The notes beneath the pieces are model-generated. The model was not told the DNA's origin. It did not search any database and saw only the letters and a list, made by a program, of their open reading frames with translations. A DNA stretch of 28,483 bases from a virus, in the IMG/VR virus record IMGVR_UViG_3300007907_000057, positions 1 to 28,483 of that record; one strand, written 5' to 3'. A program made the position numbers and the translations under genes. How positions within the stretch are numbered: position 1 is the stretch's first letter; each line of letters starts with the position of its first letter. Shown here piece after piece: positions 23,559 through 28,483 of the stretch.

Positions 23559-23759
23559 TTAGCTATTTACCTCAATAAACTTTTTGATTGTCTTCATCCG
23601 TTCCTCAGCAAATGTTTCTTTCCCATTCATCCATTTGCTCATAGTCACATGGTGAACACCGATTTGATTAGCTACGAATATTTGTTTCATTCCTTTGAGC
23701 TTAATTAGTTCTTTGATTTGAACTCGTAAATTTTCGTTTAATATATCTCTTGTTCTCAT
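23559..23759 (-). CDS. XRE-family HTH regulator
   Basis: Encodes 66 residues from the ATG at 23759 (AGGAGG nine bases upstream). It is a compact Cro/C1-type domain: LRVQIKELIKLKGMKQIFVANQIGVHHVTMSKWMNG, with the turn at about residues 30-33 and the recognition helix HHVTMSKWM. A final FAEERMKTIKKFIE helix follows. It lies between the noncoding region with a 16-base palindrome and the DUF5659-like pair. It is a candidate regulator of the polymerase operon. Confidence 0.8.
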   Translation of the reverse strand: MRTRDILNENLRVQIKELIKLKGMKQIFVANQIGVHHVTMSKWMNGKETFAEERMKTIKKFIEVNS

Positions 23760-23823
23760 TTCCATTAACCTCCTTTCCCTTGCTATGCTTATGTTTTGTT
23801 AATAAATGTTAGTGTAGAGTGTT

Positions 23824-23841
23824 AAAAAAAGGGGCTGCCCC
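23824..23841 (-). terminator. Intrinsic terminator, short stem
   Basis: On the minus strand GGGG-CAG-CCCC followed by seven T. The stem has only four GC pairs, but a full T run follows. It would insulate the HTH gene at 23559-23759 from upstream transcription. Confidence 0.6.
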
Positions 23842-24433
23842 ACAAACACCTACACCAATAACATGTCATTCACGTTGAATATTTTTGTTGACATTACATT
23901 TTTATTTGTGATATGATTATATTTTATTTTCAAAATAAGTCCTTACACAAATTACTATATACATTAAATCCGATTTTATCAGTAGGACTATTTTACTATC
24001 TTTTCAAATTGTATAAATAAAGCTCTACATATACATTCGTGTCCTTCACTATCCATTTACCTCTATTTTTCCGTGTAATGAAATTTAGTTTTCTTCCCTA
24101 TATATATCTTCGGTGATACGTATCACCAAAAGTAGTCTTTTTTCCGTGTGATTGAATTTACCAAATACTACCATATTAAAAAATGAGTGAGTTAAAAAAG
24201 AACCCCTCACTATATAAGGCGTCTTCTAACCCCTTTCTAAACCTTTTTAGGTAGGTCTAAAGTACCTTTTTTCAAAAGATGAATCTAAAGTATTAGTATT
24301 TTCTTCACAACTTGGTTAAAATGTAATGATTTGTATTTTATAAAATAGTCATAAAGTATTATACGTTTCTAAAATTGTAAATATTTTGAAATATATTGTT
24401 AGTTCTGATATTGATAAAAATTTGAAGATTGCA
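23842..24433. other. AT-rich noncoding region with palindrome and direct repeats; candidate origin or control site
   Basis: No supported gene in about 590 bases. It holds a perfect 16-base palindrome GGTGATACGTATCACC (24112-24127) flanked by a 21-base direct repeat (24067-24087 and 24140-24160, three mismatches) beginning TTTTCCGTGT. There are also AT-only runs and a second small repeat TCTAAAGTA near 24256 and 24292. The arrangement of iterated sequence around a palindrome in AT-rich DNA suggests an initiator or repressor binding region. Confidence 0.45.
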
Positions 24434-24466
24434 CAAAAAAGAACCCTGCATATTCCTAAGAGGGTT
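24434..24466 (-). terminator. Intrinsic terminator after the 48-residue gene
   Basis: On the minus strand AACCCT and AGGGTT arms with a loop of about 13 bases, then CTTTTTT. It ends the two-gene unit at 24654-25330. Confidence 0.65.
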
Positions 24467-24605
24467 GGGAACGATTATTCTTCATTTTTCGGCACAATTC
24501 TATTTTCGAATACAATAGGCACTTTAAAAATGGTCAAATTTTATTTCTATTCATTACATCTCATCCAACATCTACCCAACCTCTCACAATCGTTTTATTA
24601 ATACG

Positions 24606-24629
24606 TAGAACGCTCTTAGACATGTCTTA
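24606..24629. repeat. Direct repeat R1 flanking the DUF3102 cassette
   Basis: 24 bases starting TAGAACGCTCT and containing the dyad AGACATGTCT. It matches 25373-25396 at 22 of 24 positions; some similarity continues for another 25 bases. Confidence 0.65.
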
Positions 24630-24653
24630 ATAGGATTCATGAATATTTGTGTG

Positions 24654-24800
24654 TCATTTGTATTCGCTTTGTAAGTCTTTTAATTTTAATGTTCCTCGAA
24701 TTACCTCATTAATCCTGTTTATCTCATCCAGCGTAAAAAAGTCTTCAAGATCATTTTCTAGCTCATCCATAAGTTGTTCATTTTGGATCACCATATTCAT
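24654..24800 (-). CDS. Small acidic protein in DUF3102 cassette
   Basis: Encodes 48 residues (MNMVIQNEQLMDELENDLED..., then FFTLDEINRINEVIRGTLKL), apparently two acidic helices with LDEINRIN. TAGGAG lies a few bases before the ATG. It lies 17 bases after the DUF3102-like gene and before a terminator, so the two form one unit. The function is unknown. Confidence 0.6.
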   Translation of the reverse strand: MNMVIQNEQLMDELENDLEDFFTLDEINRINEVIRGTLKLKDLQSEYK

Positions 24801-24817
24801 CTACTCCTATCTCAAAG

Positions 24818-25330
24818 TCATTCATTTAAAGACTTGGCAGAAATTGTTTTTGATAAGCTAATCGGCAAGGCTTCAAATGTCTCTTGCATGTTATGCGGAT
24901 TCCGCATAAGCTCACGTACAGTCATTTCATCTACAGTTTTCGTTTCACCTGATGATGGGACTGTATGATGCTTTTCTCGTTCTTCTTCATCAATAGTTGC
25001 TATATGATATAGAGCATCCAAACCCTTATTACTGTACGTCAAGTAATTATTATTCCCTAGCTCGCTAAATACTCTTATAAATCTATCTGATTGTTGATAT
25101 GACATACTTACGGACTCTAACCATTCCCCCCAATATCCTCTTGCTACAATTGCGTTGTTATCTTTATCTGTTCCTTCTGGCAATCCAAACTTGCTAGGAT
25201 TGTATTTTACTTCATGTAATCGTCTACCAATCTCATAAATAGCTTCACCTGCCATTCGTTGATATGCATTAATCTCTGCTGTGATAACTGTAATATCTTC
25301 TGATAATACTAATTCATTACTCATACTCAT
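24818..25330 (-). CDS. DUF3102-like protein
   Basis: Encodes 170 residues. The region from about residue 15 to 95 has the DUF3102 layout: ITAEINAYQRMAGEAIYEIGRRLHEVK, then a spacer, GYWGEWLES, and SYQQSDRFIRVFSEL. These proteins are common in Firmicute phages and plasmids and resemble the helical DNA-binding part of ParB/KorB-like proteins, but the role in phages is not settled. The C-terminus contains KTVDEMTVRELMRNPHN. AGGA lies five bases before the ATG. A perfect palindrome AGAATCGATTCT lies 22 bases upstream and may be its operator. Confidence 0.75.
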   Translation of the reverse strand: MSMSNELVLSEDITVITAEINAYQRMAGEAIYEIGRRLHEVKYNPSKFGLPEGTDKDNNAIVARGYWGEWLESVSMSYQQSDRFIRVFSELGNNNYLTYSNKGLDALYHIATIDEEEREKHHTVPSSGETKTVDEMTVRELMRNPHNMQETFEALPISLSKTISAKSLNE

Positions 25331-25352
25331 ATTCTTCCTAGACTTACCTCTT

Positions 25353-25364
25353 AGAATCGATTCT
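25353..25364. promoter_or_regulatory. Palindromic site upstream of DUF3102 gene
   Basis: AGAATCGATTCT is a perfect 12-base palindrome ending 22 bases before the start of the DUF3102-like gene. It is a candidate operator. Confidence 0.4.
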
Positions 25365-25372
25365 GCAATAGC

Positions 25373-25396
25373 TAGAACGCTCTCAGACGTGTCTTA
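25373..25396. repeat. Direct repeat R2 flanking the DUF3102 cassette
   Basis: Partner of 24606-24629, 767 bases apart, with two mismatches. It contains AGACGTGTCT. A shorter relative, GAACGTGTCTTAA, is at 25604-25616. Confidence 0.65.
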
Positions 25397-25622
25397 TTAA
25401 GCTCAACGAATATTACATCATTTAAAAGAGTGACTCTCAGAGTAAGCTAGATAATAAAACATACTATAGAGAGCCAAATGGGACATCAATGTCTCACTTA
25501 GGAATTACAATATTTCATCTCACCTGAAAAGCGAATTTGAATTCGGGTTCGGAAACCTGAGTTTCCCAACAATTCAAAACTCTTCAAAACAATTTAAAAA
25601 TATGAACGTGTCTTAACCTAGG
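25397..25622. other. Noncoding stretch with several short hairpins
   Basis: No supported gene. The inverted repeats are AGAGT-G-ACTCT (near 25428), GACAT-CA-ATGTC (25482-25493), CGAATT-TG-AATTCG (25532-25545) and GGAAAC-CTGA-GTTTCC (25551-25566). The last overlaps an alternative GGTT/AACC pairing. It could be a structured leader of the DUF3102 unit or a cluster of protein sites. Confidence 0.4.
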
Positions 25623-25659
25623 CAAAAAGAAAAGCACCTCACCATTTCATGAAGTGCTT
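25623..25659 (-). terminator. Intrinsic terminator ending the early operon
   Basis: On the minus strand a 9-base stem (AAGCACTTC / GAGGTGCTT, one G-U) with a 10-base loop is followed by TTCTTTTT. It lies 27 bases after the stop of the gene at 25686-26177. Confidence 0.85.
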
Positions 25660-25685
25660 GAAGCAATTTTGATTTGGCTATTTAG

Positions 25686-26177
25686 TTAGTTTATTGGCAA
25701 ATTTAGTCGCTTAGCATCTTCTATACTTTCGACTGCTTTAATCAAATCTTGGCTAAACTGTTTGGCTTCATTTAAATTCATCGTTCCTGCAATATCCCAC
25801 AAAATGTCTTCAGAAAGATCAAGACTCTTCAAATTATTAATAAATGTCTTGATTACCTCTTTTTCATACTCTTCATCGGCATACTCATCTTCTATTTCTT
25901 CATCGTCTTCGTCAACATTCAAATGAATTAATTGAACTTTTGCAAGTTCTACAACATTACTTTTTTCATCTTCTGTGATTTCTTCTTCTAATTCAATTGA
26001 AGCCTGATGCAAATGAGCAGATAGAAATAATAGTCTATCTTCAAGTGCGTCTTCTCTACTGACTTCGGTTGCTGCTCCCTCGTCATCATAGATAACATGT
26101 TTCCCGTGTAATACCTCTTCGATTTCATTAGATAGTTTTTTAAAACCTTGTGCGTAAGATTTAATTGTATTTGTCAT
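25686..26177 (-). CDS. Acidic early protein
   Basis: Encodes 163 residues. It is strongly acidic, with a central run around residues 88-108 (VDEDDEEIEDEYADEEYEKE) between helical halves. GGAGG seven bases before the ATG supports the start, which overlaps the preceding stop by four bases. There is no recognised domain. Acidic early phage proteins can mimic DNA or bind host enzymes, but nothing in the sequence proves that here. Confidence 0.6.
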   Translation of the reverse strand: MTNTIKSYAQGFKKLSNEIEEVLHGKHVIYDDEGAATEVSREDALEDRLLFLSAHLHQASIELEEEITEDEKSNVVELAKVQLIHLNVDEDDEEIEDEYADEEYEKEVIKTFINNLKSLDLSEDILWDIAGTMNLNEAKQFSQDLIKAVESIEDAKRLNLPIN

Positions 26178-26731
26178 TTTGCTACCTCCATTTGTGTATT
26201 CTTATAAATTGTTGTCCAATTGCCATCTCCAAAAGTAAAACTGACACCATAATTCTGCTTGCTTAAATACTCTTGAATAGCTTTGTTCCATTCCACTCCA
26301 TTTATTTCATAGTTCACATCTTTAAGATTTACCGTGATACCATCTTCTTCACTAGCTTCAAAGCATTCCATAATTTCATCTTTTAAAAAGTCTAAAGTTA
26401 AGGTCACAAATTTACTTTTATTCATTTCATTCTCCATTTCAGCTAGCGAGAAATTAGAAACTTGTTTTGTTTTTGGTTCCACTTCGTATTCAAAAATACC
26501 ATTTTCCATTTCTTCTCCATGACCGCCACCATTACCATCCCAGATAGTTTTAAATAGAGTCCACCGAATTTCATCATCACTAATATTCCACATTCTTACT
26601 GTAAAATCCTCATCGTCTTTATCAATATAAATTCGATCCAAATCCCAATCAGTAAGTTTATAATTGCTTTCTTCACCAAAAATTTGTTTCGCTAAATCTT
26701 GAATAGGTTGTGGTATTTCATTTTCTGTCAT
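26174..26731 (-). CDS. Acidic early protein
   Basis: Encodes 185 residues. It is acidic throughout, with strands such as YKLTDWDLDRIYIDKDDEDF, a Gly-rich turn WDGNGGGHGEEME (about 65-77), and a C-terminal FTFGDGNWTTIY. AAGGGG eight bases before the ATG supports the start. It is translationally coupled to the next acidic gene. The family is not recognised. It is the first gene after the HTH regulator at 26770-27282. Confidence 0.6.
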   Translation of the reverse strand: MTENEIPQPIQDLAKQIFGEESNYKLTDWDLDRIYIDKDDEDFTVRMWNISDDEIRWTLFKTIWDGNGGGHGEEMENGIFEYEVEPKTKQVSNFSLAEMENEMNKSKFVTLTLDFLKDEIMECFEASEEDGITVNLKDVNYEINGVEWNKAIQEYLSKQNYGVSFTFGDGNWTTIYKNTQMEVAK

Positions 26732-26769
26732 TGTATTATCCCCTTTTGATTTTTAGTTTTTTGTTGGTT

Positions 26770-27282
26770 CTAAAATTTGATGCTCATGCCTTTTGGTAAT
26801 CGAATATAATCACCTCCTTCTATTTCTTCTAAGTCTTCAATTAATTTCTCTATCATCTCAATTTTTTTCTGAAAGGTATCCTTATACAGAATTGAAGAGT
26901 GAAGATTCTCGTTTAGTTGTGTAAGCAAAGTCAACATTTTCACTTGACGCTCAAGGAGAGATACATCCCACTCATATTTACTTATAACTCCCTGCGTTAA
27001 TCCATCTTCGTCATCAGTTTGTTTGGCTTGGTTTAAAATGTTTTGAGTGAATATCAGTTCTATTTCTGTTTTATCTAATTGCGATAGATCGCTTACTTCA
27101 AGTAAATACCGTTTATTTTCTGGAATTTTAAATAGATCATATAAAGCCAATTTATATTTAATTGGAAAGTTTTTACTCCCGTTCTTCCAGTTCGTTGGTG
27201 CTGACTTACTAATTCCTAGTAAAGATGATATTTCCGTTAATGTCCTTTTATTGATTGTGCAAAAATAATCTAATCCGTGCAT
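26770..27282 (-). CDS. HTH regulator with C-terminal helical domain, probably autoregulated
   Basis: Encodes 170 residues from the ATG at 27282 (GGAGG eight bases upstream; a GTG at 27289-27291 would overlap that site). The N-terminal ~60 residues are a helix-turn-helix: RTLTEISSLLGISKSAPTNWKNGSKNFPIKYKLAL. The rest is helical and may form a dimer (VSLLERQVKMLTLLTQLNENL; KKIEMIEKLIEDLEEIEGG). Two near-identical 13-base dyads centred on GTTACNGTAAC lie immediately upstream over its promoter, so it probably represses itself and the acidic genes downstream. Confidence 0.78.
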   Translation of the reverse strand: MHGLDYFCTINKRTLTEISSLLGISKSAPTNWKNGSKNFPIKYKLALYDLFKIPENKRYLLEVSDLSQLDKTEIELIFTQNILNQAKQTDDEDGLTQGVISKYEWDVSLLERQVKMLTLLTQLNENLHSSILYKDTFQKKIEMIEKLIEDLEEIEGGDYIRLPKGMSIKF

Positions 27283-27300
27283 GTAGTTCACCTCCTTTTA

Positions 27301-27337
27301 GGTTACTGTAACCCTTAATAAGAAGGATACAGTAACC
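27301..27337. promoter_or_regulatory. Two operator sites for the adjacent HTH regulator
   Basis: GGTTACTGTAACC (27301-27313, perfect dyad) and GGATACAGTAACC (27325-27337, one mismatch), each followed by CTTAA, 24 bases apart. They overlap and follow the -10 of the promoter. Confidence 0.7.
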
Positions 27338-27352
27338 CTTAAAGAAATGCAA
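27324..27352 (-). promoter_or_regulatory. Sigma-A-like promoter for HTH regulator operon
   Basis: On the minus strand TTGCAT, 17 bases, TATCCT. The -10 is covered by one of the operator dyads. Confidence 0.5.
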
Positions 27353-27386
27353 CTATTTTTAAAATTTAATTTGCAAACTTACACTA

Positions 27387-27629
27387 TTACTCGTTCATTT
27401 CTTCGTCTACAGACTCTACCTTGTCCAATTCCAAGCCAAGAAACTCAAAGTCAGTATCTCCTATAACATCACTACAAAGGCTAATATGAGCATTTGAGAC
27501 TGTAAATTGATTGAACATAGTCAATACTTCTTCTACTGATAAGTGTGATCCAACTGTGATTGTAAATTTAGCTAATGTTTTTACCCCTTGTTCTTCAACT
27601 GATTGAGTTGCTATTACTAATTTTGTCAT
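27387..27629 (-). CDS. Hypothetical early protein
   Basis: Encodes 80 residues from the ATG at 27629 (AAGGGG eight bases upstream; an ATG two codons earlier is too close). It appears to be an alpha/beta fold (TKLVIATQSVEEQGVKTLAKFTI; LSVEEVLTMFNQFTVSNAHI) with an acidic C-terminus. No family is recognised. It lies between the HTH operon and the first early genes. Confidence 0.55.
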   Translation of the reverse strand: MTKLVIATQSVEEQGVKTLAKFTITVGSHLSVEEVLTMFNQFTVSNAHISLCSDVIGDTDFEFLGLELDKVESVDEEMNE

Positions 27630-27655
27630 TTTCATTTCCCCTTTGAGTGTGATAT

Positions 27656-27961
27656 TTATATTTGTGTTAATTTGAATCCTAGTACATCTTCCAATTCATA
27701 TCGGTGGATTTTATTGATTTGGTAATAGTCATGTCCACCGTAATAACAACTGACGATTGCAAAGTCCTGATATCTACCTTCTAGATAAGCTGTAAAATTA
27801 CAAGAAGGACTGTCACTGTTATTTTCATAAATGAATTTTTTTACAACACAATTACGTATTTTTAATTTCAACTCTTCAACTAATTCAGCAGTAGTTAACT
27901 CTTGTATTGCTTGATAATCAAGTTGACCATCTTCCAAAATAAAAGAATTTTCCTTTATCAT
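27656..27961 (-). CDS. Hypothetical early protein
   Basis: Encodes 101 residues. The N-terminal half is helical (YQAIQELTTAELVEELKLKIRNCVV) and the C-terminal half has aromatic strands (GRYQDFAIVSCYYGGHDYYQI). AGGAGG seven bases before the ATG makes it a confident gene. The function is unknown. It is the second gene of the operon that starts at the divergent switch. Confidence 0.6.
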   Translation of the reverse strand: MIKENSFILEDGQLDYQAIQELTTAELVEELKLKIRNCVVKKFIYENNSDSPSCNFTAYLEGRYQDFAIVSCYYGGHDYYQINKIHRYELEDVLGFKLTQI

Positions 27962-27974
27962 ACAACAACCTCCT

Positions 27975-28112
27975 TCAAATTGATGAAGCTACAAGTAAAA
28001 CAATTAAAGCTACAGTACAATATCCACCATAAAACCATAACCGATCACTCCAATGTATCTCCTCTGGAATATCTGAGAGGAAATAACAATCTAATTTATC
28101 TATCAACTTCAC
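27975..28112 (-). CDS. Small single-pass membrane protein, first gene of early operon
   Basis: Encodes 45 residues from a GTG with GGAGG seven bases upstream. The N-terminal half is charged (KLIDKLDCYFLSDIPEEIHW) and the C-terminal half is one predicted membrane helix (WFYGGYCTVALIVLLVASSI, residues 26-45). It is the first gene after the early promoter. Small membrane proteins at this place in phages may act in superinfection exclusion or in sensing, but this one is not recognised. Confidence 0.6.
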   Translation of the reverse strand: MKLIDKLDCYFLSDIPEEIHWSDRLWFYGGYCTVALIVLLVASSI

Positions 28113-28128
28113 TTCATTGCCTCCTATT

Positions 28129-28182
28129 CGTTTAACTAATTCCGTTTAACTAATTACATCATATAACGAACTTCGTTAAACG
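28129..28182. promoter_or_regulatory. Operator cluster of the lysis-lysogeny-type switch
   Basis: CGTTTAACTAATT occurs twice in tandem (28129-28141 and 28143-28155, 14-base period). A third GTTTAAC box is inverted at 28174-28182 and overlaps the dyad AACGAA-C-TTCGTT (28165-28177). They surround the -10 and spacer of the early promoter. Confidence 0.65.
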
Positions 28183-28186
28183 TCAA
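28158..28186 (-). promoter_or_regulatory. Early promoter (leftward)
   Basis: On the minus strand TTGACG, 17 bases, TATGAT. The operator dyad lies inside the spacer, so a bound repressor would block polymerase. Confidence 0.8.
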
Positions 28187-28190
28187 TAGA

Positions 28191-28219
28191 TTTACTAAAT
28201 TATTTTTTTAGGGTATACT
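28191..28219 (+). promoter_or_regulatory. Promoter for the plus-strand regulator gene
   Basis: TTTACT, 17 bases, TATACT on the plus strand, back to back with the leftward early promoter, the usual layout of a cI/cro-type switch. Confidence 0.8.
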
Positions 28220-28240
28220 AAGATAAATGAGGTGATGAAA

Positions 28241-28483
28241 ATGACTGTTAAAATAACATTAAGCGATACTCTTCAGCGACTTGAAAAACAAGGTGTTATT
28301 ATGACTAAGAATAAAATTGCAGTGGAATCTAAAACTAGACCCTCAACTTTATCTGATCTTTTCAATGGGGGAACTTTGGCAATAAAACTCAAGACGTTGG
28401 ATAATATCCTAGATGCCATGAATCGCTTATATCCTGAAGGCAACTTTACGATTGAAGATATAGTGAAATATGAAAAGGATTAA
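28241..28483 (+). CDS. HTH regulator of the divergent switch (cI/Cro-type)
   Basis: Encodes 80 residues from the ATG at 28241 (GAGGTGA five bases upstream; the GTG at 28232 and ATG at 28235 overlap that site). The domain from about residue 18 is an XRE-type HTH (ITLSDTLQRL, then KNKIAVESKTRPSTLSDLFNGG with the recognition helix PSTLSDLF). A Leu-rich helix follows (KTLDNILDAMNRLYPEG). It is the only plus-strand gene and faces away from the early operon, so it is most likely the repressor or an antirepressor of the leftward promoter. It ends at the window edge. Confidence 0.82.
   Translation: MTVKITLSDTLQRLEKQGVIMTKNKIAVESKTRPSTLSDLFNGGTLAIKLKTLDNILDAMNRLYPEGNFTIEDIVKYEKD

Noticed and set aside
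24386-24601. Plus-strand reading frame of 71 residues in the noncoding region.
   Set aside because: TTG start with no binding site, overlaps a minus-strand terminator, composition unlike a real protein.
1-28483. CRISPR arrays, tRNA genes, insertion sequences.
   Set aside because: No regularly spaced repeats, no cloverleaf-like sequence and no transposase motifs were found by eye on either strand.

Overview
This window is the late (structural) half plus the early/regulatory arm of a temperate, HK97-type siphophage or prophage of a low-GC Gram-positive host, most likely a member of the Bacillales. The grounds are low GC, strong AGGAGG-type ribosome binding sites, frequent TTG/GTG starts, sigma-A-like promoters, and a classic gene order of HNH, small and large terminase, portal, ClpP-type protease, capsid, connectors, tail tube, chaperone with frameshift, tape measure, distal tail protein and tail-tip protein. 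Almost everything is on the minus strand, so transcription runs from right to left. Only the last gene, a small HTH regulator, is on the plus strand. No integrase, lysis genes, tRNA, CRISPR or recognisable replication genes (helicase, primase, SSB, recombinase) lie in the window.

Layout from right to left in transcription order. At 28.1-28.2 kb is a genetic switch: two divergent sigma-A promoters with GTTTAAC boxes and a palindrome between the plus-strand HTH gene and the minus-strand early operon. From 28.1 to 25.7 kb there are small early genes, an HTH regulator with two operator-like sites upstream, and two acidic proteins, closed by an intrinsic terminator. At 25.3-24.6 kb a DUF3102-like gene and a 48-residue gene are bracketed by a 24-base direct repeat. 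From 24.6 to 23.8 kb is an AT-rich noncoding stretch with a perfect 16-base palindrome and a 21-base direct repeat, a candidate origin or control region. At 23.8-23.1 kb are an HTH gene and two small DUF5659-like genes. At 23.0-18.6 kb lies the most interesting part: a large unknown protein (possibly DNA-binding) followed by an 889-residue protein that carries the ordered motifs of the two-barrel RNA polymerases, the superfamily of eukaryotic RNA-silencing polymerases and phage SPbeta YonO.

Directly after the polymerase gene, two tandem near-consensus promoters point into the late region but run into a strong intrinsic terminator, a layout that suggests antitermination or polymerase switching for late expression. 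From 18.2 to 14.1 kb are small genes of mostly unknown function, including a frameshifted N6-adenine methyltransferase, a tiny zinc-finger protein, and two copies of a 57-58-base intergenic element with fixed internal spacing that could be promoters for the phage polymerase. From 14.1 kb to the left end are packaging, head and tail genes. The tail chaperone gene contains a textbook T_TTT_TTG slippery site joining two reading frames.

The working model is an inference. An early operon is controlled by the right-hand switch. It makes the 554-residue protein and the single-chain RNA polymerase, which then drives or permits transcription of the late genes to the left, as YonO does in SPbeta. An alternative role in priming replication is possible because no other replication enzyme is visible.
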